Notes under the pieces: generated by a model
The model's input: only the letters and a program-made list of their open reading frames with translations
Databases searched by the model: none
What the model was told of the DNA's origin: nothing
From: Sthenelais limicola
Lineage: Eukaryota; Annelida; Polychaeta; Phyllodocida; Sigalionidae
Assembly (NCBI GenBank): GCA_942159475.1
Contig: OW804096.1
Location: 105,188,194 to 105,252,193 of the forward strand
Reading direction: 5' to 3'
DNA length: 64,000 bases
Position numbers and translations under genes: made by a program
Part shown: positions 43,173 to 55,410 of the stretch, piece after piece
Numbering within the stretch: the stretch's first letter is position 1
Layout of the letters: each line of letters opens with the position of its first letter

Positions 43173-44640
43173 TCTAATAAATACAGGTCTGCTATTATCT
43201 CTCAGAATCCTCTAAAGACAATCAATAATTTCGGTAGGTAAATCTCAAGGTAGACAAGCTGTTGGTAGCAGTAAGATTTATTCTGATTCTATTGACAAAT
43301 ATCATCCATATTTAGGATATATGCATAACGCGGACCCAAAGCAGGTAATTCATCCCGTCACCTTTCGTTAATAATACACAAGTGAGTTCTTATCGCATAA
43401 GAAAATACTCATCACAAGAACCAGGCAATCGTCAGGCGAATCGTTAGGCTATCCATCACAATAACAGAAACAACTAGAATATCAAGAGAGATCATATTTA
43501 TAAATCAGACAAATCGTTAGCGATTCGTCCACAAGATTCGTCATAAACATTTATAATAGCATAGATCAACTCCTATACGTATCTATCCCGTAAAATGAAC
43601 TCTGTGTGTGTTATTAAAGTCATTAATATCAATACTACTGCCAATATTGTAGTTTCTTAAACATCAAAAATCTGGTACTGTTCTTTATGGTTGATATGCA
43701 CGGTGGGTGTAAAGATATGATGGAACGGTGTAAAAATATAATGAATAGGATAGTGATTATTTGTGCAGGATTCGTTCGTGATTATGAAAGTAATACTACC
43801 CCTCCGTGTCTTGCTAATCGGCCTCTTCCAAAACGTCAGGCGAGCCATTGGTGGTTGAAATGGCCTTCTACCTACAGGGCGATCTTCTACTACTGGTATA
43901 CCGTAGGGAATACTGTTCATATATCCATTACTTATGATGAGCGAACGGTGCGACTTGTAAGGGCTTTTGGCACATCATACAATTTTCTATTCCTGAACAA
44001 TATATATGTGTATAGCAAAATAATTGTTTTAGCGGTCTGGATAGGACTTCGAAGGTAAACAAGTTTCTACTAATACTAAGTTAAGGACTGAATTTAGAAA
44101 GCCCCTAGAAACCTGCAGACCTATATGTCATGTCTGTTTGGAAATCCATACATAAATTGCTATTGCTTTTGCTTTGCCTCCCAGCTATAGGACCCAAGCA
44201 AGAGTGCTTTTCCACTCAAAGAATAAAGACATCCTATTATCTACCCTATCCTTATTTTCCTTTGCTACAGAGATTGTGAGTCTGGCCCGACAAAATGGTA
44301 GGGGATGGGCCAAAGCATTTACACAACCTTGTCCAATTTATCCATTGAAGGGTGACATCCAAATCCGACTTGGCTCATTGGACTGAATATGCCCCGTTCC
44401 GCTGCAGAATAATTATCTGCTCCGAGAGAAAACATATTATCGCCGTTTTACATTGATGTACATGTCGGCAAGAGTATCGACAGTAGAGAGGGTATATACT
44501 AAACTAAGCTTATCATGTTTGCTACTTAATTGAAACATGGTTCAGTTTGGTTGCCATCGCTTGTTATGTCAAGTGGTAAAATTAAACAGTGTCAAAATAT
44601 ACCTGTTTTAATTGCAATAGATCGCAATGCTCTCAAATAA
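43169..44640. other. Unassigned sequence with one longer ORF
   Basis: A 123-codon frame at 43687-44058 (plus) has a tryptophan-rich centre (ASHWWLKWPSTY), but no family match or splice context. The opposite strand is also open for most of it. I do not call it a gene. Confidence 0.3.
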
Positions 44641-44980
44641 GGAAAGTATATATATACTAGTAGTATAATAGAGGAATATGCTGAGGAATATAGTGTCGGT
44701 GTCCAGCGGGTGAGAAGGCCCATAACCACTGGTGAAAAAGCCCCCAGAAGGGGACCCGTCACCCCCAGTGTAAAATAAAAGCCTTAAAACCCCGAAACCA
44801 AACCAATAAACTTAGAGTAGAGTAATTGTAAAGGTAAATGATGGAAGTGTAAGGATGAATTACTATTGAATTGAGGCGACGCAAGAAAACATCCACATGT
44901 TGGACAGGCGCTTTTTGTATTTTGTAAATTGTAATATTTGTAATATTTGTAAATTGGTAATAAAAAAAATAAAAAAAATA
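44640..44980 (+). repeat. Possible LINE/retroposon 3' tail
   Basis: A stretch ending in repeated TTTGTAATATTTGTAA and AATAAAAAAAATAAAAAAAAT (about 44957-44978) looks like a retroposon 3' end. No coding domain or target duplication was found. Confidence 0.3.
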
Positions 44981-47205
44981 CTGAAGTTTAAGAAATGAAT
45001 GTTAAAAGCGAAATTCGGACGTTTTTGGCTAGAATGCGACATGCACCTTAGTTTTGAAACTTTAGTTATGAAAAAGAAGATGAAGATGAAGAAATAAAAG
45101 GAGGACTAGGAGGAAGGGATCAGAAAGTGAAGGAAGAAAAGAGGATCAGAAAGAGGAGGGAGACATTCGGACGTTTAGGCTTGAATGCTTTCAGGTAAAA
45201 TTGTAATGAAGCAGGAGAACAAGTTCATGAAAAAGAAAAGAGGAACTGGAAAGAAGGAGGGGAAAGCAGTGGGAGAAGGGGAAGGGAGATCGAGAAGCAG
45301 CAGAAGGAGGATGCATGGAGGAGTGGCTTATGCAAGCAACATATGAAGATAAGTACTTCAGGTTAAATGAAAATCCAAGACATTGCACCAAGATGCATTA
45401 CACCATACCCGATTAATCTCTATGTAGAGTGAAATAATATTATATGCGGAAAGCCATTGCTGACCGACCCCCCCCCCCCCCCCCACCTCCACCCCCACGC
45501 CTCCATCCACCCGCTCCTGGGAAGAGATAAAAGGGGGTTGAATTGGAGATTCTAATTACAGAGGCTGACGAACCTCAGGTCCTAAATTAAATGCGTCCAC
45601 CCATCACTTGTGTAAATAGAGCGGGCATTCGCAATGCATTACCGCTACCATATTTTTCCCCATCGCATTACCAATGTCCCATTATAATGGTGGGATTGTG
45701 AAAGACGGATTCATGTATTAAAATATTGGGCTTAATTTCTATTTCTATTTCGAACTTGTTCATTCATTGGTCCCGTGACTTGTGTCGTAGGAGTACCATT
45801 ATGTTGGATGTGTCTGCCAGGTCCCTCCACTGTTCCCTTCAGCCAATATTATATTCCTTTGTACAATATATGAGACATACTATGTTTTAACTCATGTTTC
45901 AATTAGTTTAGATTTTGCAACAAAATAATAATAACTCATGCTTTAAGGGTAGTGTAATAATTGATTAATCTTCCCTCCAGACCCCCTAACCACATCCAGT
46001 AATTTCCATCTATATTGTCCTGATTAAACGGAGGAACAGTGTTCGACATAGTCCACCTGTCTCTTTCCTCACTTCCTTCTCCTGTTTCAGATAGTTTAGA
46101 TATATATATCCTTCATAACCGTGCATACCTCTGCCACAATATCTCATACATCCCTTTCCAGATGTGTCCGAAAGATTCTGGGAGGTATTTTCTTGCCTAT
46201 AGATCACGTTTCTATCGACGGAAGTACCTGAAGTGTGGACTATAGTGTGGACGTCTATTTTGTAGTGATAAAACATGGGCTGGAGTAAAGGTATTTGTTG
46301 GTTCATGGCGACTTTATTGATGGGCGTATAGCGGTGTCTAGCATTTGTTTGCTTGCACCTCTACTCCCGACCTGCACTGGAATGATGGGTACATGGGTTA
46401 ATAGGCCTATATACGCAAGCCTCGTCTCAACCTTATTAAATTGACGCCGCTTTTTTCATGCACGAGATTATAACTTCCCGCATTATAAACCGACAATATG
46501 TTTTTATACTCTGTCCTTTACCCATTAGTCAGATTGAATAATCCTATGCAATACACTGCATTGTATACTTGGTAGTGATAATAATTTAACTCAACCCTCT
46601 GATTCATGTAGCACAAGTTAATGCGGAGTCTGTTTGCCGAGGTATTTAGTCCAAGTTAATTGGTTACACCTGGGACAAAGGATCTAATAAGCCCACCTGG
46701 ATCTGTGGTCTACCTAAGACATTTGCAAATATCCAATTCTTGCCATGTGCCAATCTCATCTGCCCCCTGGTAGAGGATACGTCGGTCACAGGTGGGCAAC
46801 ACACTCATAATTCAGGTGAATATTATTAATATAACATGTCGGATACGTTTACCCAATAGCATATAATTATGAAGGCAGAGATTAGTGTGTGGGCATAGTT
46901 TTATAGTTAATGACGTACACCATTGGCATTTGTTCCAGCATCAGGTTATGCTGTCGTACGTATAATGCAACCCTTATCCCCATTCCAACCTGTATAAGTC
47001 CCACACCAACATTTCATAGCCCCGTACATTATTAGAAACAGATCATAATTTATAAGTTCTACCGAAATATATTTCTTTCCTTACCATTGAATTCGTTTTA
47101 AAAATCTTATTTCGAGGAAATGCCAATAAACGTACATACATGATGCTTCTACTCAAAGCAAGAAAAGCATAAAGTTATTGAATTTTGTTAAATAGTATTT
47201 ATTAT
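44981..47205. other. Unassigned sequence with purine-rich block and C17 tract
   Basis: 45060-45310 is strongly purine-rich on the plus strand and contains two copies of ATTCGGACGTTT (about 45012 and 45167). C17 occupies 45468-45484. No gene is supported. The missing downstream exons of the GPCR could lie in this direction but were not recognised. Confidence 0.35.
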
Positions 47206-47300
47206 GATCCCCGAAGAAGGCAAATGACAGCGCCGAAACGCGACCGATTGATCGGATCCGTTCTAACATTTTACTGACGAATTTCAATAAACTACAAGCA
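47206..47300 (+). repeat. GAAACG-type retroelement end motif
   Basis: CCCCGAAGAAGGC, a short loop, then GCGCCGAAACGCG, followed 40 bases later by AATAAA (47286-47291). It has the same architecture as the minus-strand motif at 42.8 kb (stem, GAAAC, then AATAAA). Probably a Penelope-like or other retroelement terminus. It lies about 430 bases downstream of the GPCR exon. Confidence 0.3.
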
Positions 47301-47726
47301 GCTGAAAGAAGATTTGTGTTTTTTCACCGAAAAGACACCCGACCCTCCATTTAGGAATCCTATTTTACCATATGGCTCCAATTATATACAATTCTTGAAT
47401 ACAATTGTCTTTGTTCGCTTCTTAATTAAATCGTTTTCTGACTTTCAAATACATATGATTTTCTTCATTGGCATACAGTTGAGTGATGGAATCTATGTGA
47501 TGAGCCTACACAAATGACACAGTCTGACTCAATGTGGATGCCGATGGTATGCGGGGATGACCAAACGTCTCAGCTTGTTTGTTCTCCCTTCTAAAATCAT
47601 CATAGTCTTCATACATGTATACATAACATACCAGCAAGAACCCATGTCAGCCTTTGTGCAGAGGAGGTTTTGTTTTCGTTGTGTGGGCCAGCCACCAACG
47701 GTGATTTCTATAATCAAGTAACTTAC

Positions 47727-48386
47727 TTGTGGTATACTTGCCACTGCCGATACAATCCAGGCCAAAACCAACATTAAGCGCCCTCTTCGGTCAGCGTCGT
47801 TCAGGCTAAGTGGGTGAGTAATTGCAAAGTATCGGTCCAGTGAAATCGTAATAAGGATGAAAGAGGACAGGTAGAAACCAAATACTCGAAAAACCATGAG
47901 AGTCCGGCAGCCAGCGTCCCCGGCCTCCCAAGAAACAGTCAGGTGCCATCCTATCTCCAGCGGTAACATCACAAATGTCACTATCATATCGGCAACTGAT
48001 AAGTGCATGATAAATAAATTCACCCTAGATCTCCTGCGGCGATTTTTAAAGAGAATAATAAAGACAGTTAAATTCCCGGTAGCCGCCATTACGAAAAGCA
48101 CTGAGTAAGCGATGACTGAGATGAGGGCATCTCCCGTGAAGGTAAGTTCTCGTGGGATTGACGTATTATCCGTGCCCCCTCCTGGGTCGTTAATACTGCC
48201 ATTGGTGAGCAGCTCCTTACAGATCAAACCTGGATTCGGTTGAATAGGAACAGGTCCCAAACTTGCATGTCCACTGATATTGGCGGGCCAGCTGGGAAAA
48301 CCTCCCGCTCCTTCTCCACCACCTCTACTGCCAACAGGCTCATTGGAGTAGAAAACTGGTCGTGCGGAGATATTAGCGCAGGACAT
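47727..48386 (-). CDS. GPCR of GnRH/AKH/corazonin receptor group, exon 1
   Basis: Rhodopsin-class neuropeptide receptor at the plasma membrane. Start ATG at 48386 (MSCANIS). The exon ends after codon 220 (SIPQ) at CAA/GTAAGTTAC, phase 0. The extracellular N-terminus (about 86 aa) has four N-glycosylation sequons (N5, N36, N62, N74). TM1 about 87-112 (ATGNLTVFII, conserved GN); TM2 about 122-147 with D133 (HLSVADMIV); extracellular loop 1 with LEIGWHLTVSWEAGD and disulfide C160; TM3 about 161-184; LDRYFAITHPL at 183-193 (DRY box); TM4 about 203-219. The PLEIGW...VSWxAGD block and the intron after SxPQ are features of GnRH/AKH/corazonin/ACP receptors. TM5-7 must be on later exons (lower coordinates), which I did not find. 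Which ligand branch it belongs to cannot be settled. Confidence 0.82.
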
Positions 48387-50707
48387 CACAATTGTTTGTT
48401 AAGTGAGGAGAACTGAGACATTTAGTCTCTCCATTTCAAGAGCCTCCCAGTGTGACTGCTCCCATGTGTCCATCAGCTTTAGACTGAGCAAGCTTTACCT
48501 CGCCCGCTTCAATATGAGCCGCTCTGGCAGATTCGCTACTGCAGGGTTCAGCCGATGGTGGCGCGCATGTTGCAGTCCTCAGCTTCCGCTATGATGGATG
48601 ACTACTACTCACGCTCAGAAGGAGGAAGAGAAGGAGAAAGCCCTGTGCTGCGGCGGTTGCAACACTCAACTCCCAGCAATTCTTGCCACTAAAGGATGAG
48701 CTCTACCTGTGATAGGGCCGTGGATAGGTCCTAAATAAGTATATGTCTAGACCAGAAAGTATTTGGCTTGCTTACTGTCACAGTAGGGCACGTGTAGTGG
48801 CTGTTCAATGGGAGCTTTCGATATTAGGTTCCCAGATTAGTGTGGCATGCAATTGGCAAGACTAGAAGCATGTGACCCGCCTCCCCCTAATCCTTTTTGT
48901 GTCCGTGTATGTCTCGTTAAGGACATTTCTGACAAACGGTTTTAGGTCAATGGTTTAATCCTTTATTTCCGCGTTGTTATTTGTCATTTTAGTTTTAGAT
49001 GAATCTGTCCAGTTAATCTCCCATATCAATTAATCTTTCAATGGATTAGTCCTTTATTTCCGCGTTGTCATTTGTATCTCCACAACAACCCTGCTTTCAA
49101 CAGCATCGTTTTCAAAACTCCCAAACTGAAACCATGCATTTGCGCTAATACCACGGTGACCTGAACGGCTGTGTTACTATAAGGACAGAACGTGAAAATA
49201 GCAATTCTGCAGAGACTCAGGAATAATCCCCATAACTCCTCACCGTTGCTAGCTATTGCGGATAGAGGACTTAGATGAACAGGCATTCGACCAGCTAAAT
49301 GTCAACAAGAGCGGCAGAGAATCCTGCAGGCAAAACGAATGGACTTAAGGAGGGAAATCGACATATTGAGTAAGCCAATCTATAGTGCAACAGTGCGGCT
49401 GTGAGTTTCTCTGCGGGTGTACTGCAAATACACTTGACACTTTAGGCGACAAAATAGTCTGAGGTTTAAAGGTAAACAAATAGTAGACCTGTAGGAAACG
49501 GAAAAACAAGCAGTTCATATCATGAAAGCATAATGTATAATGCCATCAATGTATTCTTTACAACATAATGCGGGGGCTGGGGATAGAGGGTTTAATTGGG
49601 GTGGGATGTAGGTTTAAATTGGTATTGAACATCGGATTAACTGATACGTTTACACATCTATTCTTAATACGGTTAAAGCTTCTTGTGAGACATCGTTTTC
49701 AAGAGAATGGGGAAGGTGATTAAAAATTCAGTAAAAACGATGAAAAGGAGATTAACTGCGATTCATGTAATCATTTACAACCTCCCGAGCATTCTATCTT
49801 CAAGTATCCGTTTTCCGGCTGCACCGGAATGGTTCAGTTTACTACTACTCAAAATGAAACTAAGGACATAAGGAGATAAGTAAAACATGCCCATTTATTG
49901 TTTCTTTGATGTACTTGCCTTTACTAATGCGATTACTCAAGCACTCAGTGATACTTCCCGGTCAAATTAATTTTGGTGCGTGAGCACATGGAATTATCGT
50001 GAAAGCAAATTAGAATGTAACATCAAAGTCCAATGTCAAATATTGATGTACAGGTTCTGTGGATTTAAAGCGAATCATAATAATGTTCTTTATATTCATC
50101 TTATGGTGATGGTTACAATAGGGGGAGGTTAAAATACAGTTTACGGTTAAAAGCGAGGTATGAATTATGGTTAAAAATGATATCATTCAATATCACATCA
50201 TAAACTAGATCTATAATTATTGCGTGGACATACCATTTTTGTGGTCCCCCACCTCCACCCCAGTTACCACGGTTCAGTTTGAATAAAATGCCTTCTGGTT
50301 TTTCTTGATCGGTTAAATCGTGTTATCCCATTCGTTCCATCTACATCGATCGCATGATGGGACGAATCAAGGTCATATAATACACAAGAACAAAATAAAT
50401 TTAAAGAAAAATTACCAAGCTGCTTATAAGCTGCAGCTATGACTCCTGATCATAAAATCTCATATGGCATGTAAAATGCGTCTACATAATTATAATAAAT
50501 AGTATGAACGCTCTTGGACCAACTACAAAGCTCCAAATCACAAACAGGGCAAAAATGTATAGTGATCTTTATGGATCAGCCTACTATGACGATCGAGTAA
50601 AGATGATTAAGATGACAAAGACACTTAATTCTGTGAATGTCGGTCTTTATGCTGGGGGCTGGGTGACTGACATTCCATGGAGTTGCGTAATTACTGCTAA
50701 TGGCTAA
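48387..50707. other. GPCR upstream region, otherwise unassigned
   Basis: 48400-48700 is moderately GC-rich and probably holds the 5' UTR or promoter of the minus-strand receptor. No clear TATA box is seen. A local duplication, TCCTTTATTTCCGCGTTG, occurs at about 48959 and 49048. The rest shows nothing I can support. Confidence 0.4.
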
Positions 50708-51740
50708 TGTAGATTCTTGTGGATCGTGATGAGTCTAGTTGATCTCGCTAGCTGTGTAATAATAACTCTAGTAGAGCGTAGGTTCACATTTGGAGAGCTG
50801 ATATAGCTTTTATTGGGTCCAATCTCGAAACATGTCAATCAGCCAATATAGTAGGTGCAGAGCTGGACCATAGTCAGAAAGCGCAGTCTAAGTCAGTTAA
50901 GTCAGTAAACTTTTAAGTCCAGTCCATTCAGTTAAGTCAGAGTAGTCCCTCTAGGTTTTCATATCGGCAGTTCTGTAATCTTAGTGTAGAAAAGTATATC
51001 TCTGACAGGACCTGGGGTCTTTATATATTATTAGGATTTCATCATCTTAACTGGGCCTTGCAGCAATGTTCTAGAACATTCTAGCAAGCCCCTAGTACCA
51101 TTGCATGAGAATTACTTAGTATGGAAGGATTGGAAGGATGACTTGCATCATTCCGGAAGTTCAGAGATGAGCTCGTGAGCAACTCATCCCTGATGCATTG
51201 TACTCTAAATCTATGGAGTGGCGGGTCTGGCGCAATACCCTGACTCATATCATCATGAGGGGGCAATGCCTCAGTACCGCGCCCTATTGCGAGAACCGAT
51301 AACATACTGACTGACTATGGCCAAATACAATTAATACAATCGAATACTTTATTTACGCACCTTAATCACTTAAACAATATGTATAGTGGGTCTGCCACCC
51401 GGAATACATCAATGCTGCCGACCATCGCCAACTACCAACGAGGGCGAGGGCGAGATACGTCATCGTGCCGACAGCACTGCAGACACCCTCCGACGGGCAG
51501 TAGGCGAAGGATACTACTACCTCCTCAAGGGGATCCAGGCTTCGCTTAACACTATGGACTCGAGCCGAGCTGCGGACCAAGATACTTCTGTTGTTGAAAT
51601 TAAGCACCCTTGTTCAGAGACAATACCTTTGTAACTGTATACCTTTGGGTAATAAAACATGGTTCAAACGAATTTCCTCATGTTCGTGATTCTTTCCTGA
51701 ATTTCGTAAACTCGTGCCCATGAATCTGTGGTTCACTACA
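50708..51740 (+). repeat. Putative 5' LTR
   Basis: Begins TGTAG and ends CTACA, a short perfect inverted terminus. It has a TATA-like CTTTATATATTA around 51018 and AATAAAA at 51651. The end is fixed by the primer-binding-like sequence beginning 51742. The start is less certain because no 3' LTR is present to compare. Confidence 0.5.
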
Positions 51741-51741
51741 T

Positions 51742-51755
51742 TGGTGCCATGAGCC
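51742..51755 (+). promoter_or_regulatory. tRNA primer-binding-like site
   Basis: TGGTGCCATGAGCC directly follows the LTR end. It begins TGG, complementary to tRNA 3' CCA. The identity of the tRNA is not determined. Confidence 0.5.
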
Positions 51756-51808
51756 TAGGGCAGAGCAGGGAAATTCCCGAAAGGATTCCGTAAGGGTATG
51801 GTCATGCT

Positions 51809-53596
51809 ATGACCCTTTCCTGTGAGGAAATAGCCGCGGCGGAAGCCAAGGCTCAAGCCATGCAGGACACAAGCGAGGCACTCGCCACGATGTTGATGCA
51901 ACGTCAAGGCGATACGCAAGCTTTTGCGGACAACACTTTCACCCAATTGGAGGAAGTGGTAAACCACATGGACAAGATGCATGCAGATGAGTTGGTCGTT
52001 GACCCCAAAACACAGGACTCAGTTGGCAAACAGGTGGCCGCAGTGCTAGGGTTACTCTCGTACTACAAGGATGACAAGCTTCGCAGGCTTCTCGAACATG
52101 TGGGATATACCGTCGAGACTGGTGAACACGAGGAAATGCAGATTTCCACGGAAACTAAACTGGAGAACGATCACGAGAAAAATGCACAAGAGGCTAAAAC
52201 TGAGGTTCTTACAAACCAGCAGAAGGACGCCACAGGTGTTTGATTTTCTGACCAACGCGCTTTTTGCACTCGACAAAACAGGCGAACTGTTTTAGTTGAC
52301 TGCAATCACCTAAAGAAGCTTCTGAGCATGGGGGAGGTCCAAGGTACGCTGGATCATTTATGGTTGTTACACGATAACTTACCATTGAAGCGCGTTCAGT
52401 GTCTATTTCGTGGCCTACACAAATATTCTGCGTGCGAGCAGTATTTGATTGATATGTTGGATCAACGATTTACGAGCCAAGGCGGAGATTTACAAGCCAA
52501 GGCGGGTCGTGAACAGGCAAGCCGTAAACCGGCCGGAGCAAGGACCACTCCTGGTCGGCACTCAATGATGCCAGAAATGGAATCTACTGTTGTGTACAAC
52601 GAAGATCGTCCAGTGGACATTCGTTTGTGCGGATCCACGGGTAAGGGCGAAACTCGGAAACCGAAAAATCTCAAACATTTCCGGAAGGGGGAAGATTAGG
52701 AGTTCCTAGCATCAGCGGTAAACTATGTGGAACTATGTGGCTGGAGCGAAGAAACGCTAATGCGGGAGCTCATAATGGCCACATCTCGACATGTTAATCA
52801 GTCGACTTGGGGAAATTCACAATCCCTGACATTGTGTGATGTAGTAACACGATTTTGAGTCATTTTGGACATGAAGACGGAGGAGCAACGCCTGGAAGAA
52901 TACCGTGGTCGTATTCAGCAGCCGGGTGAATCACTCCAGCATTACGGAGAAGCTTTGCTTACTCTGTGCAAACGGGCTTACGAGGGTCAATACCTCGAGC
53001 ACATGAAAAAGGAGTCTATCTTCTGTACAGGCCTGGAGGATAAGTTCCTCGGCATGTGGGTACAAACAAACCGCCCCAAGTCTATGCAAGAATGTGTAGA
53101 CCTTGCTACGAATTTTGTACGCGCGGGTGGCCCAGCTGCTTATCAAAGAGTATTGGGTACCACACCGGGACATTCCTTGAAGTTTAAGGCTCGCGGATAT
53201 AAGTTCTACTGTCAGAAGAAGGACAACAAGCGTAAAGCTGCTTATGCCGCGACGGAAGTTGAGGCACCTTCTGAGATTGACTCGTCGGATGACGAAACTT
53301 CTGAGCCTACTGCGGTCGCTGAGGGTTCTGATTCTGATTCGGAATCAGAGATAGCTGCCAATTTCGCGGCCTTCCAAGCAATGAGGAAGGACGTACAAAA
53401 GGGGGACAAGAAGTCTACTCATAGTACGAAAAAGTCATGGGATAAAACCAAGACTTCATCCAAATCTTCTAAGAAGACTGTTGCGTTGGCAGCTCCGCGA
53501 GCCGCGAAAACAGACTACCAGAAGAAGGATGGCAAGAGTGACTCGTCCAGAGCCCGCCTGTTGGATTTGTGGGAAAACTACACACCTACAAGTTGA
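51809..53596 (+). pseudogene. Gag-like region of Ty3-like element
   Basis: Three stretches in one frame: 51809-52243 (MTLSCEEIAAAEAKAQAM, coiled-coil-like), 52328-52699 and 52865-53596. The last carries the capsid-like part (RLEEYRGRIQQPGESLQHYG, YLEHMKKESIFCTGLEDKF) and then an acidic serine region and a lysine-rich tail. The QxPGES..Y...L..L pattern with a following helical core is typical of Ty3 Gag capsids. No zinc knuckle is visible; the lysine-rich tail may replace it. In-frame stops divide the pieces. Confidence 0.6.
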
Positions 53597-53684
53597 CTGC
53601 AATCACCTAAAAAAGTTTTTTCGATTTTCTCGTGAAAGAAAAAGGTGACGAGGTCAAGGCCCCGGATCAGGACAAACCTGCTAA

Positions 53685-53830
53685 GGGAAATTATTATTAT
53701 TATTATAATACTTTTATTCAAAGAAAGATTATACAGTTACATCGGTAAGGAGTTAGATTCGAAAGGGTTATACCCTCTGCCCACTCGCAGTTTTTCCTGA
53801 TTGACCATAGAATTGTCACTCCAGTATTAA
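53685..53830 (-). mobile_element. LINE 3' end fragment with (ATA)n tail
   Basis: On the minus strand it ends TTTGAATAAAAGTATTATAA followed by ATAATAATA repeats (53689-53710 on plus), a CR1/L2-type microsatellite tail. It lies between Gag and the protease of the Ty3-like element, so it inserted after it. Confidence 0.5.
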
Positions 53831-53989
53831 ATCAATACAGTCAATTGATAAAAATTCATAAAATTTGGGCTATTCCGCGTGACCGTGGAATGACTTCGGA
53901 CGCTGGCACAGCACAGCTCGCAGTTAGCCCTACTGAGGGTGGTGAACGTTGTGTTAGGAATTTGACTTGTTCTACGGCCGGTCGTGATC

Positions 53990-54550
53990 TCTCTATTCCT
54001 ATCGATGTGGTAGTGATAGTGGATAGATGGTATGTACCAGTCAATGTGGATGCTACGCGAGGAGAATTTTTGTATGACAGGGGTGCTAGTGTCTGAGAAA
54101 TTCTATGAATCGCTCGCTCGCAAGCCCGACCTGCTTGCTTCACGGGTACGGGTTAAACCACTTGTGGGTGGCACTCCAAAGACAATGGGGTATGCGGTCT
54201 TTGACTTTGAGATCGCAGGGCGGTTGTATCCAAATGCCTGTCTTGTAGTCAGAGGTCTGTGTGGCGGGGAAAAGGCTGTCCTGGGCCAAGACTTCATATG
54301 GCGCTATGATACTAGCATGACAGGCCTGGGAAGATGCTCCTGGAAGGAGGCCAGAATCACATATTCTGTCGACGGAAGGGGGCGATATCGACGGCGTTCC
54401 TATGCGAGGACGTTCGAGGTGAAGGTTGCGTCAGTGGACGTATCCCTACCTGAGAACAGCGTCGGTTATATCATGGAGCCGGATGAAGGGTTACGAATGG
54501 ATGGTTTCGTCATATGTATCGTCTGCTCACTGTCACAAACTCCCTTTTGA
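53990..54550 (+). pseudogene. Retropepsin-like protease of Ty3-like element
   Basis: One frame gives VPVNVDATRGEFLYDRGASV, where the catalytic DTG/DSG triad reads DRG. A second frame takes over at SEKFYESLARKPDLLA and runs to KAVLGQDFIWRYD, the LGxDFL block near the protease C-terminus. Both a frameshift and the loss of the catalytic Thr/Ser position make it inactive. Confidence 0.62.
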
Positions 54551-55039
54551 ACTCTCCAGGACTTCCAATAGTCATGCCATGCGGGATGCCAGTGACATCC
54601 GCATATGAGGTTGTGGCAAATTTCACGAGTGATTACTCTCACTTGACAAAGGTGGAGTGTGGACCAGTGAACAAGACAGACCTGGGAGGAGTTGGAGCGT
54701 CCAACACTCACGGCTGTACGAATACTAGCATCCCTGAGTTGGAATTTATCATTGAGGGCACTGACATTGCAGATACTGAAACCCTGCTGAGGGTGCGCAA
54801 GTTGGTATATATATGCGAAGAAGCGCGTTTTCAGGTTGCAGGGTGAACAATTGGGGTTTAAGAACAGGGTTCTACACTCCATCGACACGGGTGACACTAA
54901 GCCTATAAAGTTGCTTACAGCAAATTACATTTGCTGTTTTGAAATCAGCCCATGTCAGTTCATGTGTGGGTCCCCCTTTAAGGAGTGCAAGCGACTTTGT
55001 AGCAGGTCCAGGGACATGCTCCCCCGGGGATTTCCTTGA
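54514..55039 (+). pseudogene. Pre-RT linker of Ty3-like pol
   Basis: Two overlapping frames. TSAYEVVANFTSDYSHLTKV resembles the linker between protease and RT. HSIDTGDTKPIKL is the conserved HxIdTGdxxPi element just upstream of Ty3 reverse transcriptases. The RT itself is lost after about 54940. Confidence 0.6.
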
Positions 55040-55410
55040 CTAAAAACAGTGCAGTTTGACTGCCAATTTTAAGGGCCAGCACATGGAACTTTAACAAAAT
55101 GAGTGAACTGAGGACCCACAGGGCAAAAGTCTAACCCTGTGAAATACCATCTTATACTCCACAAAGAAAGGACTGTAAAACCTTGAGATTGTTGCTCATG
55201 TAGTCACTGACATATGTATACATTTATTACACCCCTGTGCTGTAGTTGCCTATACCTTCAGCATTGTATGCACCACCTGGACAAGCACGTGCATAACATG
55301 TAAATTATGCACCTGGACGTGCATAACAAAAGTAAGCCCGGCAGCTAAGCCTGATCGCCAGAAGTCAAATTGTGTATTAATGTGCTACCGATCGTTCACC
55401 CTAATTTCTC
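55040..55410. other. Unassigned gap
   Basis: GCACCTGGACAAGCACGTGC and CACCTGGACGTGC near 55270-55325 form a small direct repeat. Nothing else can be supported. Confidence 0.3.

Larger units (their letters stand above)
50708..55039 (+). mobile_element. Ty3-like LTR retrotransposon, 3'-truncated and decayed
   Basis: A putative 5' LTR (50708-51740), primer-binding-like site, Gag fragments (51809-53596), aspartic protease (53990-54310) and pre-RT linker (54514-55039) are in Ty3/gypsy order. Reverse transcriptase, RNase H, integrase and 3' LTR are absent; the sequence leaves the element around 55040. It is interrupted by a LINE tail at 53690-53830. Confidence 0.68.

Noticed and set aside
43687..44058. 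123-codon ORF with tryptophan-rich centre
   Set aside because: The antisense frame is also open, there is no family resemblance, and it overlaps no promoter or splice structure.
51081..51607. Minus-strand ORFs inside the putative LTR
   Set aside because: No motif. The region has TATA and polyadenylation signals in LTR order on the plus strand.
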